This document shows positions 42,180 to 51,128 of a stretch of 64,000 bases of DNA, piece by piece (positions within the stretch are counted from its first letter, which is position 1; the number at the start of each line of letters is the position of its first letter). The translations under genes were made by a program, and so were the position numbers. The DNA lies in assembly GCF_008642315.1 (NCBI RefSeq), contig NZ_CP029192.1:6696001-6760000 (forward strand), read 5' to 3'. Source of the DNA: Streptomyces venezuelae. GTDB lineage: Bacteria; Actinomycetota; Actinomycetes; Streptomycetales; Streptomycetaceae. A model generated the notes under the pieces. The model was not told the DNA's origin and did not search any database. It was given only the letters and a program-made list of their open reading frames with translations.

Positions 42180-42821
42180 GTGCGACTCGAACCGATCACC
42201 TGGGAACGACTGGCCGACACGCTCGCCGACCGCCTGCTCGACCTGAAACCGGCCGACGGGGGCTCCTGGCCGCGCGTCGCCGTCGACGGGGCGCCCGCCG
42301 ACGGGGCGGGCGGCACCGGCGAGCTGGCGCACCGGGTGGCCGACGCGCTGCGGCTGCGGGGGCGGAGCGCCCTGGTGGTCGGCACGGAGGGTTTCCTGCG
42401 GCCCGCGTCGCTGCGGTTCGAGTACGGCCACGAGGACGTGGAGGCGTACTACAGCGGGTGGTTCGACACCGGCGCCCTGTGGCGCGAGGTCTTCGGCCCG
42501 CTCGACCCCGGCGGCACGGGACGCGTCCTGCCCGACCTGTGGGACCCGGTGGCCGACCGGGCGACCCGCAGCCCGTACGTGCGGCTGCCGCCCGGCGGCG
42601 TGCTGTTGCTGCACGGCCCGCTGCTCCTCGGCCACTGGTTCCCGTTCGACCTGACCCTGCACGTGCGGCTCTCGCCGGGCGCCCTGGCGCGCCGCACGCC
42701 GGAGGGCGAGCGGTGGACGCTGCCGGCCTTCGAGCGGTACGAGTCGGAGGTCGACCCCGCGGCGGCGGCTGACGTGGTGGTACGCGCGGACGATCCGCGC
42801 CACCCCGCGTGGCGGGAGTGA
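42180..42821 (+). CDS. Uridine-kinase-like protein without a normal P-loop
   Basis: 213 residues from GTG 42180. The fold resembles uridine/phosphoribulokinases: VAVDGAPADGAGGTGELAHR in the P-loop position, RSALVVGTEGFLRP, YYSGWFDTGALWREVFGPL and LLLHGPLLLGHWFPFDL. The P-loop lacks the GK[ST] lysine, so ordinary ATP-dependent kinase activity is doubtful. The same degenerate form occurs in other Streptomyces copies as I recall, so it is not a recent mutation. Confidence 0.75.
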   Translation: MRLEPITWERLADTLADRLLDLKPADGGSWPRVAVDGAPADGAGGTGELAHRVADALRLRGRSALVVGTEGFLRPASLRFEYGHEDVEAYYSGWFDTGALWREVFGPLDPGGTGRVLPDLWDPVADRATRSPYVRLPPGGVLLLHGPLLLGHWFPFDLTLHVRLSPGALARRTPEGERWTLPAFERYESEVDPAAAADVVVRADDPRHPAWRE

Positions 42822-42931
42822 GGGCAGCACTCCGGATGCGTGCCCGTCGGCCCGCCGTGACAATGGGTGGGCCGGGACCAGGCGCGCCCTCGCGTCGCCG
42901 CTCCGCACACCGCCCGGCAACGGAGGCAGTG

Positions 42932-43351
42932 ATGACCACCGCCGGAGACATCATGCACCGGGGTGCCCAGTGGATCCCGAAGCACGAGACCCTGGACCGC
43001 GCCGCGCAGCTGATGCGTGAACTCGACGTGGGCGCCCTGCCCATCAGCGACGAGAACGAACGGCTCTGCGGCATCCTCACCGACCGCGACATCGTCATCG
43101 GCTGTGTGGCGATGGGGCACGACCCGTCCCGGATCACCGCGGGCGAGATGGCCAAGGGCACCCCGCGCTGGATCGACTCGGGCGCCGACGTCGACGCGGT
43201 CCTGCGGGAGATGCAGGGCCACCGGATCCGCCGGCTGCCGGTGATCGAGAACAAGCGGCTCGTCGGCATGATCAGCGAGGCCGACCTGGCGGTCCACCTC
43301 ACCGACGACCAGCTCGCGGGCTGGGTCGAGAGCGTGTACGCCAAGGGGTGA
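42932..43351 (+). CDS. Two-CBS-domain protein
   Basis: 139 residues from ATG 42932 (GTG 42929 also possible), with GGAGG upstream. The two CBS motifs are residues 5-60 (MHRGAQWIPKHETLDRAAQ, LCGILTDRDIVIG) and 72-130 (PRWIDSGADVDAVLREMQGH, LVGMISEADLAVHL). The pair forms a Bateman module that senses adenine nucleotides or related ligands. It is a stand-alone regulator with no enzyme fused. Confidence 0.92.
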   Translation: MTTAGDIMHRGAQWIPKHETLDRAAQLMRELDVGALPISDENERLCGILTDRDIVIGCVAMGHDPSRITAGEMAKGTPRWIDSGADVDAVLREMQGHRIRRLPVIENKRLVGMISEADLAVHLTDDQLAGWVESVYAKG

Positions 43352-43405
43352 CGTCGAGGGGAGCGGGACGGCCGGGGGAGCGGGACGGACGGCGGGGGGT
43401 CCGCC

Positions 43406-44551
43406 TCAGAGCCAGCCGTTCCTCCGGAAGCCGCGGTACAGCGCCACACAGGCCACCGCGATCAAGGACATGACCAGCGGATAGCCGAACCGCCAGTGCA
43501 GCTCCGGCATGTGGTCGAAGTTCATGCCGTACATGCCGCAGACCATCGTGGGGACTGCGATGACCGCCGCCCACGCGGTGATCTTCCGCATGTCCTCGTT
43601 CTGCGAGACCGTCACCTGGGCCAGATGCGCCTGGAGGATCGAGTTCAGCAGTTCGTCGAAGGCGGCGATCTGTTCGGTGGCCCGCTTCAGGTGGTCGTCG
43701 ACGTCCCGGAAATACGCCTGTATCTCCGGGGCGATGACGCGCATCGGCTGCGTGGCGAGCACCTGGAGGGGGCGGCCGAGCGGCACCACCGCCCGCTTCA
43801 GTTCGAGCAGTTCACGCTTGAGCTGGTAGATGCGGCCGGGGTCGGTCCGGGCGCCGTCCGGGGCGAACACGTCGGTCTCCACCTGGTCGATGTCCGACTG
43901 CACGGCGTCGGTCGCCTCCAGATAGCCGTCCACGACGTGGTCCGCGAGGGCGTGCAGCACCGCGGCCGGGCCCTGGGCGAGCTGCTCGGGCGAGGATTCG
44001 AGCTCTTCGCGCATCGGGCCGAGCGAGCCGTGCCGGCCGTGCCGGACCGTGATGACGAAGTCCCGGCCGACGAAGACCATGATCTCGCCGGTGTCCACCA
44101 CCTCGCTGGTGGCGGTCAGTTCGGTGTGTTCCACGTAGCAGACCGTCTTGAAGACGGCGAACAGCGTCTGGTCGTACCGCTCCACCTTCGGGCGCTGGTG
44201 CGCGTGGACCGCGTCCTCGACGGCGAGGGGGTGCAGTCCGAAGAGGTCGGCGATGTCGGCGAACTCCTCCTCCGTCGGCTCGTGCAGTCCCAGCCAGACG
44301 AAGCCGTCACCGGTCCTGCGGATGCGCTCCACCGAATCGACCAGGTCGCGGCCGGGCGGCTGGCGCACACCGTCCCGGTACGTCACGCAGTTCACCACCG
44401 ACGAACCCAGCGGGGAGCGGGCCGGGTGGCTCAAATCGACACGCGTTCCGCGGCGGGCAAGCCGCGCGACCTTACGGAGGCCGCCGACCCCGCGCAGACC
44501 GCCGACCTTGCGCAGGCCGGTCACCTTGCGCAGATTGCCTGCCATCGACAT
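43406..44551 (-). CDS. corA: Magnesium/cobalt transporter CorA
   Basis: 381 residues from ATG 44551, with GGAG six bases upstream. The long cytoplasmic N-terminal domain (FVWLGLHEPTEEEFADIADLFGLHPLAVEDA) and stalk helix lead to two C-terminal membrane helices separated by the YGMNFDHMPEL loop. This is the GMN signature of CorA channels. Residues 6-35 carry unusual basic repeats of the type LRKVGG. It mediates Mg2+ (or Co2+) uptake in the cell membrane. Confidence 0.94.
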   Translation of the reverse strand: MSMAGNLRKVTGLRKVGGLRGVGGLRKVARLARRGTRVDLSHPARSPLGSSVVNCVTYRDGVRQPPGRDLVDSVERIRRTGDGFVWLGLHEPTEEEFADIADLFGLHPLAVEDAVHAHQRPKVERYDQTLFAVFKTVCYVEHTELTATSEVVDTGEIMVFVGRDFVITVRHGRHGSLGPMREELESSPEQLAQGPAAVLHALADHVVDGYLEATDAVQSDIDQVETDVFAPDGARTDPGRIYQLKRELLELKRAVVPLGRPLQVLATQPMRVIAPEIQAYFRDVDDHLKRATEQIAAFDELLNSILQAHLAQVTVSQNEDMRKITAWAAVIAVPTMVCGMYGMNFDHMPELHWRFGYPLVMSLIAVACVALYRGFRRNGWL

Positions 44552-44697
44552 GTGGGCTCCTCGCACCGACGATTTGGCGTGCCAGTCTGCCAGTACGGCG
44601 CGACGGCACGCGAAGGCCTGGGGGAACGGAGGACTCCGTTCCGGATTGTCCGGTTCTGCCTCCCGGGAGCAAGCGGGACAACTGGGATGATCGCGGC

Positions 44698-45546
44698 ATG
44701 ACGCGAATCGACGGTCACCTCCTCGACCCCCGGCAGTACCCAGGTCCCCGTGCGCTCTCCGACCACCGTCAGCTCTCCGACTCCGGGTCGTCAGGGGCGC
44801 GGTCGTGCTCCGACGCCTTCGCCGCGCTCTTCGACACCACGACCTTCGGACACGCCGAGCGCCTCGGCATCGGGCCGGGCTGGCGCTGCTGGGAGGTCGG
44901 GGCGGGTGGCACGTCCGTGATCTCCTGGCTCGCCAAGCGGGTCGGGCCCACGGGACGGGTCCTCGCGACCGACATCGACATCTCCTGGCAGACGCGTGCC
45001 GCGCGCTCGCCCCTGGAGGTGCGGATCCACGACATCGCGGCCGACCCGCCGCCCGTCGGTGGCTTCGACCTCGTGCACGCGCGGCTCGTGCTGGCCGACG
45101 TGGCCGACCGGGAGCGGGCGCTGGCGTCGATGCTCAGGGCGCTGCGGCCCGGCGGCAGGCTCCTCGTCGAGGAACCGGACTTCGCGCTCCAGCCGCTGGC
45201 CTGCCCCGACGAGCACGGGCCCGCCCAGGAGGCCGCGAACCGGCTGCGCCGAGGGGTGCACGCGCTTCTCACAGAGCGGGGCACGGACCTCGCGTACGGA
45301 CGCAGGCTGCCCCGCCTCCTGCGCGACGCGGGTCTGCGTCAGGTGGCGTCCGACGTGTACTTCCCACTGGCCTCCCCGGCCGCCGCGGCGCTGGAAGCGG
45401 CGACGCTCCAGCACCTGCGCCCCGACCTCACCGCGGCGGGCCTGGCCACGTCCGAGGACATCGACCACCACGTGTCGACGGTGGCGACGGGCACCTTGGA
45501 CCTGGCGACGGCACCCTTGGTGTCGGCCTGGGGCAGAAAGGCGTAG
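44698..45546 (+). CDS. Class I SAM-dependent methyltransferase
   Basis: 282 residues. Motif I reads RCWEVGAGGTSVISWLAKRVGPTGRVLATDID (two adjacent motifs), motif IV FDLVHARLVLADV and motif VI LRPGGRLLVEEPDFAL. The N-terminal 50 residues contain Ser/Asp-rich sequence. It belongs to the UbiE-like/natural-product group; substrate unknown. It is divergent from corA. Confidence 0.87.
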   Translation: MTRIDGHLLDPRQYPGPRALSDHRQLSDSGSSGARSCSDAFAALFDTTTFGHAERLGIGPGWRCWEVGAGGTSVISWLAKRVGPTGRVLATDIDISWQTRAARSPLEVRIHDIAADPPPVGGFDLVHARLVLADVADRERALASMLRALRPGGRLLVEEPDFALQPLACPDEHGPAQEAANRLRRGVHALLTERGTDLAYGRRLPRLLRDAGLRQVASDVYFPLASPAAAALEAATLQHLRPDLTAAGLATSEDIDHHVSTVATGTLDLATAPLVSAWGRKA

Positions 45547-45692
45547 GGGGGGCGGGCGGCCGCCCCCGGGTGACCACCGGTGCGTGCGTGCCACCCGCTC
45601 GGGCTCCGCGGCGCAGTCTGCCGCCGGGCCGCGGGGAGCCCGCGGCGGAAGCGGCGTCGAGGACCTCGCCGCGGGTCGGTCGCCGCACGGCG

Positions 45693-46628
45693 TCACGCCC
45701 CCGTCGCCGGGTCCGGAGGTCTGCCGCCGGTCCGCTGCACCGCCCGCGCCCCCGCCTCGCATCCCGCCGTCACCGCCTCGCGCAGATCCGCCCCGGTCAG
45801 CCGCGCGGCCAGGAACGCGCCGGTGAAGGCGTCGCCCGCCCCCGTCGAGTCGCGGGGCCGTGCGAGGGGTGCGGGGACGCGGTGCAGGACCTCGCCGTTC
45901 CGGGCCACCAGTGCTCCCTCCGCGCCCAGTTTGACCACGACGGACGGGAAGTGGAGGCTCAGCTTCGCTGCCGCGTCCGCCGGGTCGGGCAGGCCGGTGA
46001 GGAGCTCCGCTTCGTCCCGGCTCGGCAGCAGGACCGCCACCCCGTCCACCGCGGACAGGAAGCGCTCCGGCCCCGTCTCCGCGAGGAACCCCGCCGACGC
46101 GGGATCCACGCTCACCGGCACCCCACGCGCGCGGGCCGCCGAGAGCGCCGCGCGGGCAGCCGCCCGGCCGGGCTCCGCGAAGAACAGGTACCCGGAGAGG
46201 TGCAGCAGGGCGACGCCGTCGAGGTCCCGGGACGACCAGTCGGCGGGGGACAGCCGCAGCGCGGCACCGCTGTCCGTGAGGAACGTCCGCTCCGCCGCGG
46301 CGCCCCCGTCCACCAGACAGATCACCGTCCCCGTCGGCGCCCCGGGGTCGACGACGAGCCGGGACCGCACCCCCGCGCGCGTGAGGGCCGCTTCGTGCCA
46401 CGCCGCCGATTCGGCGCCGACCCGGCCGACGAACCGTACGTCGCGGCAGCCCCGATACACGGCCCAGCACGCCACGTTGGCGCCCGCGCCGCCCGGCACG
46501 GTGCGGATGGCCGCCGCGGTGTCGGTGCCCGGTACGAGCGCCGTACGGTGCCGGGCCACGATGTCGGTGACGACGTCCCCGACGACCAGCAGCGCGCCCG
46601 GTACGGCGCCGTCGGCCCGTCCGCTCAA
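45693..46628 (-). CDS. psuK: PfkB-family kinase, probable pseudouridine kinase
   Basis: 311 residues from a TTG start at 46628 that overlaps the psuG stop (TTGA). PfkB signatures are VPGGAGANVACWAVYRG and the C-terminal DSTGAGDAFTGAFLAA. The pairing with pseudouridine-5'-phosphate glycosidase suggests phosphorylation of pseudouridine for breakdown to uracil and ribose-5-phosphate. Motifs alone do not distinguish it from other sugar or nucleoside kinases. Confidence 0.82.
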   Translation of the reverse strand: MSGRADGAVPGALLVVGDVVTDIVARHRTALVPGTDTAAAIRTVPGGAGANVACWAVYRGCRDVRFVGRVGAESAAWHEAALTRAGVRSRLVVDPGAPTGTVICLVDGGAAAERTFLTDSGAALRLSPADWSSRDLDGVALLHLSGYLFFAEPGRAAARAALSAARARGVPVSVDPASAGFLAETGPERFLSAVDGVAVLLPSRDEAELLTGLPDPADAAAKLSLHFPSVVVKLGAEGALVARNGEVLHRVPAPLARPRDSTGAGDAFTGAFLAARLTGADLREAVTAGCEAGARAVQRTGGRPPDPATGA

Positions 46629-47529
46629 CGCCCCGCCCAGGCCGTCGCCACCCGCCCCGCGAGCCGCACGTTGCCGCGGACCGCCGCGAGGTTGGCCTCG
46701 AGCGACGCGCCCCGGTGCGTCGCACCAACTCGCCCAGCAGGAACGGCGTGATCGCCTGCCCGGTGATGCCCCGCTCCTCGCACGCCGTCAGCGCCTCGGC
46801 GAGCACGCGCGCGTGGAGCGCGGGATCGAGCTGTTCGGCGCGCGGCACCGGATTGGCCACGATGAGCGCCGAGTCGGGGCCGCCGAGCGCGTCCTGGGCC
46901 CGTATCACCTCGGCGACCTCGCCGGGCGTGCGCAGCGTCCAGTCCACCGGATGCCCGGAGTCGGCGAGGTAGAAGCCCGGGAAGCGGTCGGTCCCGTACC
47001 CCGCCACGGCGACGCCCAGCGTCTCCAGGCGCTCCAGCGTCGCCCCGACGTCCAGGATCGACTTCACGCCCGCGCACACCACCGCGATCCTCGTGCGGGC
47101 GAGCAGTCCCAGGTCGGCCGACTCGTCCTGCGCCTGCGTCCACTGCCGGTGCACCCCGCCGAGCCCGCCCGTGGCGAACACGCGCAACCCCGCGCGTGCG
47201 GCGAGCAGCGCCGTCGCCGACACCGTCGTGGCGCCGCTCGCGGCCGTCGCGACGGCGAGGGGCAGATCGCGGTGGCCGAGCTTGCGGATGCCGTCGTCGT
47301 TCGCGACGCGCTGCAACTGGTCCTTGGTCAGGCCGACGCGCGGGACGCCGTCCAGCACGGCGATCGTCGCCGGTACGGCACCCTCGTCCCGTACGACTGC
47401 TTCGAGTTCCTCGGCCACCTGGAGGTTGCGCGGCCTCGGCAGGCCGTGCGCGATGATCGTGGACTCCAGGGCCACCACGGGACGGCGCTCCGCGACCGCC
47501 GTCCGCACCTCTTCGGACACCACCAGCAC
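46625..47529 (-). pseudogene. psuG: Pseudouridine-5'-phosphate glycosidase with an apparent frameshift
   Basis: From GTG 47529 (GGAGG seven bases upstream) the frame encodes normal PsuG: RPVVALESTIIAHGLPRPRN, GLTKDQLQRVA, FATGGLGGVHR, GVKSILDVGATLERLET, GYGTDRFPGFYL and ITPFLLGELVRRTG. At about 46710-46713, a CCCC run on the plus strand, the frame is lost. The expected ending GASLEANLAAVRGNVRLAGR continues in the next frame to a TGA at 46625. One missing base in the G/C run explains it: either a real mutation or a homopolymer sequencing error. Unrepaired, the frame runs on as a long nonsense fusion across psuK. Confidence 0.88.
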
Positions 47530-47623
47530 GGGCCTGCCTCCTGCCTGTCGGGTCTCCCCTCATCCCTGGCGGGCGGTGCCTTCCGTCAAACCCCCGGCGG
47601 CGAGGGGCCTCCCGGCCCCGGGC

Positions 47624-47629
47624 TAGGGT
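47624..47629 (+). promoter_or_regulatory. -10 element of a possible leaderless cupin promoter
   Basis: TAGGGT is followed by 8 bases and ATG 47638, with no Shine-Dalgarno. The spacing is one or two bases longer than in the other leaderless cases. Confidence 0.4.
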
Positions 47630-47637
47630 GACCGGCC

Positions 47638-48003
47638 ATGACCACGAATGATCAGACTGTTGCGTCTTTTGCCGTGCACATTCCGGACGTCGAGCTGGAG
47701 GTCGAGCCGCTCGACCCGGCCCAGATCGTTTCGGGAGACCCGGTCGTGACCGGCAAGGTGCTGTGGGAGTCCGCCGACGGCAAGCAGCTGCGCGGCATCT
47801 GGCAGATCACGCCGGGCGTGGTCACCGACACCGAGGCCAACGAGCTCTTCGTGGTCGTCAGCGGACGCGCCACCGTCGCCGTCGAGGGCGGCGACACCCT
47901 GGAGGTCGGCCCGGGCGACGCGGCCGTGCTGCGCGAGGGCGACCGCACGACCTGGACGGTGCACGAGACGCTGCGCAAGGCGTACCACATCACGCTCCCG
48001 TGA
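47638..48003 (+). CDS. Small cupin-domain protein
   Basis: 121 residues. A single beta-barrel cupin: LRGIWQITPGVVTDTEANELFVVVSGRATVAVEGGDTLEVGPGD (across the two motifs) and TTWTVHETLRKAYHITL. The first cupin motif has few metal-binding histidines (ITPGVVTDTEANE in place of GxHxH), so metal binding may be lost or altered. Similar small cupins are common in actinobacteria with no known function. Confidence 0.85.
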   Translation: MTTNDQTVASFAVHIPDVELEVEPLDPAQIVSGDPVVTGKVLWESADGKQLRGIWQITPGVVTDTEANELFVVVSGRATVAVEGGDTLEVGPGDAAVLREGDRTTWTVHETLRKAYHITLP

Positions 48004-48056
48004 CCGTCCTCAGCACGCTTCCGTGACCGTCCTCGCGCCCGCCCCGGCGCCGCGCC

Positions 48057-49319
48057 TCACGCTTTCTTGAGCGCCCGGCGCAGGGCGAGCGCGGCCATCG
48101 GCAGCAGCAGGCAGACGCCGACCAGGTTGAGCCAGCCGTAACTGGCGCGCGCGACGATCAGACCCGCGGCGGCGCCGCCGATGCCCGCCGCCGCGTTCAT
48201 CGTCAGGTCCGAGAGCCCTTGCACGGCCGCCCGTGCGGGCGGCGGCACCGAATCGGTGAGCAGCGCCGAGCCGGAGACCAGGCCCGCGGACCAGCCGAGG
48301 CCCAGCACGAAGAGTCCGGCGGCGGTCTGGCCGTGGCTCGGCCCCGCCGTGCCGGCGAGCAGCGCGGCGCAGCACAGCAGTCCCACCGCGAGCCCGATCA
48401 CGGAGAGCCTGCCGAACCGGTCGGCGAGCCACCCCATCACCGGCGAGAACGCGTACATACCAGCGATGTGGCCGCTGATGACCAGCCCCACCAGCTGCAG
48501 GCTCGCCCCGTGGTGTCCGAGGTCGACCGGGGTCATCACCATGATCGAGACCATCACGGTGTGCGAGGCGGCCACCGTCACGAGGGCGAGCCGCGCCATC
48601 GGCGAGGCGGCCACCGCCGCGATGCCCGCCTTCAGCGAACGGCTCTGTGCGGTGCCGCTCTCCTGGGGTGCCAGCGCACGGGCCGTGAGCAGCGGATCGG
48701 GCCGCAGCAGCACCGCCACCAGCACGGCGGCGGCCGCGAAGATCCCGGCGGCGAAGAGGAAGGGACCGGCCTCCTTCGGGATCGACGTGTCGGTGAAGAC
48801 CCGGCTCGCGGGCGCGGAGATGTTCGGGCCCAGCACCGAACCGATCGTCGTGGCCCAGATGACGTGGGAGATGGCACGCCCGCGCCGGTCGGGCTCCACG
48901 AGATCGGCCGCGGCGAAACGTGCCTGCAGTGTCGCCAGCGAGCCCGCGCCGAAGGCCGCCATGCCGAGCAGCAGCAGCGGGAAGCTCTCGACGACCGAGG
49001 CACACACGACGAGTCCCGCGCCCAGCGCGCCGATCACATAGGCGAGGACGAGACCGGCGCGCCGTCCGCGCGCGTTCATCAGCGCGGCGAGCGGCAGCGA
49101 GAGAAGGGCCGTGCCCGCCACGGAGGCCGTCGGCGCGAGACCGGACAGGGCCTCTGTCCCGCTCACGTCGGTGGCCAGCATCGGAGCCAGGGCGATGCCG
49201 ATCGGCACGCCCAGGCCTCCCAGGATCTGACTGGCGATCAGCACCGCGTTCGTGCGGCGGCGCAGGGCGGCGAGCGCCTCCGGGCCGGGTATGTCAGGGG
49301 CGTCGACGGTCGAAGTCAC
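48057..49319 (-). CDS. MFS transporter
   Basis: 420 residues from GTG 49319, with about 12 membrane helices. LAALMNARGRRAGLVLAYVIG resembles loop motif A, GMAAFGAGSLATLQARFAAADL lies in the middle, and MGWLADRFGRLSVIGLAVG is the second motif-A copy. It is probably a drug or metabolite exporter; the substrate is unknown. It converges with the cupin gene and lies downstream of ogt on the same strand. Confidence 0.85.
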   Translation of the reverse strand: MTSTVDAPDIPGPEALAALRRRTNAVLIASQILGGLGVPIGIALAPMLATDVSGTEALSGLAPTASVAGTALLSLPLAALMNARGRRAGLVLAYVIGALGAGLVVCASVVESFPLLLLGMAAFGAGSLATLQARFAAADLVEPDRRGRAISHVIWATTIGSVLGPNISAPASRVFTDTSIPKEAGPFLFAAGIFAAAAVLVAVLLRPDPLLTARALAPQESGTAQSRSLKAGIAAVAASPMARLALVTVAASHTVMVSIMVMTPVDLGHHGASLQLVGLVISGHIAGMYAFSPVMGWLADRFGRLSVIGLAVGLLCCAALLAGTAGPSHGQTAAGLFVLGLGWSAGLVSGSALLTDSVPPPARAAVQGLSDLTMNAAAGIGGAAAGLIVARASYGWLNLVGVCLLLPMAALALRRALKKA

Positions 49320-49367
49320 TGACGCAGTGTGCCAGGGGGGTCGCGCCCCCGGGAACGCTGAACCGGG

Positions 49368-49922
49368 TCAGAACAGTGGCTGGGGGAGCACCCCTTCGAG
49401 GGCGAGCAGCTGCCGCTTGGTCTCCAGGCCGCCTCCGAAGCCGCCTATTCCGCCGTCGCTCTCGACCACGCGGTGGCACGGCACCACGACCGGCAGCGGA
49501 TTGGCGCCCATCGCGAGCCCCACGGCCTGGGCCGCGCCCGGACTGCCGACGCGGCGGGCGAGGTCCCCGTAGCCCACCACTGCCCCGTACGGCACCCCGT
49601 CCGCGAGTTCGCGCAGCACCTGGCGGTTGAAGCCGGTGACCATGGACCAGTCGAGCGGCAGCTCGAAGTCGTGCCGGTCGCCCGCGAAGTACTCCCGGAG
49701 CTGCGCCGTCGGCCCGGCGAGCAGGGGCGAGTCCGGTGCGTGGACCGGCTCGGCACCCAGGCGGGAGCCGAGCCGGTCCAGGGTCTTCTCGCGCACCGCC
49801 TCCGTGGCGTGGAAGCCCACGGTGACCAGGCCTTCGCCGGTCGCGACGAGCAGCAGCGGTCCGATGTCGCTGTCGACGACGGCCCACACGGCCGCACGCT
49901 GGTCCTGCGCCATGGCGTTCAT
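49368..49922 (-). CDS. ogt: Methylated-DNA-[protein]-cysteine S-methyltransferase
   Basis: 184 residues from ATG 49922 (MNAMAQ), seven bases after the -10 of a damage promoter, so probably leaderless. The acceptor motif VVVPCHRVVESDG holds the reactive cysteine. Upstream is the Arg-finger/helix-turn-helix region VPYGAVVGYGDLARRVGSPGAAQAVG, and GIGGFGGGLETKRQLLALEG closes the fold. It repairs O6-alkylguanine by suicidal transfer to itself. The N-terminal Ada-type regulator domain is absent. Confidence 0.95.
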   Translation of the reverse strand: MNAMAQDQRAAVWAVVDSDIGPLLLVATGEGLVTVGFHATEAVREKTLDRLGSRLGAEPVHAPDSPLLAGPTAQLREYFAGDRHDFELPLDWSMVTGFNRQVLRELADGVPYGAVVGYGDLARRVGSPGAAQAVGLAMGANPLPVVVPCHRVVESDGGIGGFGGGLETKRQLLALEGVLPQPLF

Positions 49923-49929
49923 GTCGACC

Positions 49930-49952
49930 ACCGTACGACCGCCCACTGACAA
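49930..49952 (-). promoter_or_regulatory. RecA-NDp / PafBC-type DNA-damage promoter (ogt)
   Basis: On the minus strand: TTGTCAGTG (49952-49944), 8 bases, TACGGT (49935-49930), then 7 bases to the ogt ATG. Spacing and sequence fit TTGTCRGTG-N8-TANNNT exactly. Confidence 0.85.
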
Positions 49953-49962
49953 CGCGGGTCCG

Positions 49963-50853
49963 TCAGTCCTCGCGCAGCGCCTTGCGCACGACGTCCGGCG
50001 TGTTGGTGATGATCCCGTTCACGCCGAAGCCCGCGGCCCGCTTGGCGTTCGGGGCGTCGTTCACGGTCCACGTGAAGATTTCCAGCGGCTTGCCGTGCGG
50101 GCCCTTGAGGGCGTGGATCGCGGAGACGTACGCGGCCGAGATGGTCGTGTGCGACGAGTTGATCTGGTCGGCGAAGCGCGCGTAGGCGGGCAGCTCGGCG
50201 ACCGACGGGGTGCCGAGGAAACCGGTCTTCACGTCGGGCCGCAGCTTGTGCACCGTCTTCACACTGTCCGCACTGAAGCTCTGGATGACCAGCTTGCTCT
50301 TCACGTGGTGCTTGTCGAGCCAGCCCTCGTTGCGCAGGACGCGCAGGCCCTGCTTCTCGATGCCGGGGTACAGCTCGGGCTTCTTGAACTCGAAGACCAG
50401 GCTCTGGTGGTTGTGCGAGACCCGGCGCATGTACTGCTTGAGGGTCGGGACGCGCTGCCCCGCGTACTTCTCGCTGAACCAGCTGCCCGCGTCGAGCTTG
50501 GCTATCTCGGCCGCCGTGAAGTCCTTGACCTTCCAGGGGGAGCGGCCGGGGTAGACCTCCTCGACGTTCGTCGTCCGCTTCAGGGTGTCGTCGTGCATGA
50601 TCACCAGTTCGCCGTCCTTGGTGCGCTGGACGTCGTTCTCGACCCAGCGGAACCCCATGGCGCGGGCCTTGTCGATGGCCGCGAAGGTGTTCTCGGGGGC
50701 GTAGGCCGATGCGCCGCGGTGGGCGACGACCAGCGGCCGGTCGTGCTTGACGGTGCTCGGCGCCGGGGTCTGCGCGCTGGCGGTGGCGGTGGGGAGGACG
50801 AGTGCACCGGCTCCCAGAAGGGCAGCGGTGGTGGCGGCAGCACGTGCGTACAC
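49963..50853 (-). CDS. Secreted glycerophosphodiester phosphodiesterase
   Basis: 296 residues from GTG 50853, with GAGGAG five bases upstream. A signal peptide (residues 1-29, ending TATASA) precedes the GDPD barrel: VVAHRGASAYAPENTFAAI with catalytic His-Arg, VENDVQRTKDGELVIMHDDTLKRTTN across two motifs, and FTWTVNDAPNAKRAAGFGVNGIITNTP near the C terminus. It hydrolyses deacylated phospholipids to glycerol-3-phosphate and alcohol outside the membrane. The 275 bases upstream (50854-51128) hold no gene. Confidence 0.94.
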   Translation of the reverse strand: MYARAAATTAALLGAGALVLPTATASAQTPAPSTVKHDRPLVVAHRGASAYAPENTFAAIDKARAMGFRWVENDVQRTKDGELVIMHDDTLKRTTNVEEVYPGRSPWKVKDFTAAEIAKLDAGSWFSEKYAGQRVPTLKQYMRRVSHNHQSLVFEFKKPELYPGIEKQGLRVLRNEGWLDKHHVKSKLVIQSFSADSVKTVHKLRPDVKTGFLGTPSVAELPAYARFADQINSSHTTISAAYVSAIHALKGPHGKPLEIFTWTVNDAPNAKRAAGFGVNGIITNTPDVVRKALRED

Positions 50854-51128
50854 GGGTACTCCTCGCGTCGTGTGATCGCGGACCGCTTGAGAGTGACAGT
50901 CCACGGCCAACGGGAGACAGGTGCAGGATGGCCACAGGTTGAACGGAGTCGTCAAAGACGAGGACCCCGCGCGTGGGGATGGCGATTCTTTGCCGGAAAA
51001 TCGTTCGTACGTTCCGGGCTGAGCTTTACTCTCAGCCTCAGCCGACGGTCTTTCAGATGGCCGCCGGCAGGGGGTGCATGGGGCGTATTCAGGGCATTTG
51101 GTCACAACAGGCGGAAGGGCTACCGGGC

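Noticed and set aside
44791..46710. A long minus-strand open frame continuing from psuG as a 912-residue protein
   Set aside because: After the frameshift near 46710 it is Arg/Gly-rich nonsense, runs antisense or out of frame to psuK and a methyltransferase, and has no recognisable domain.
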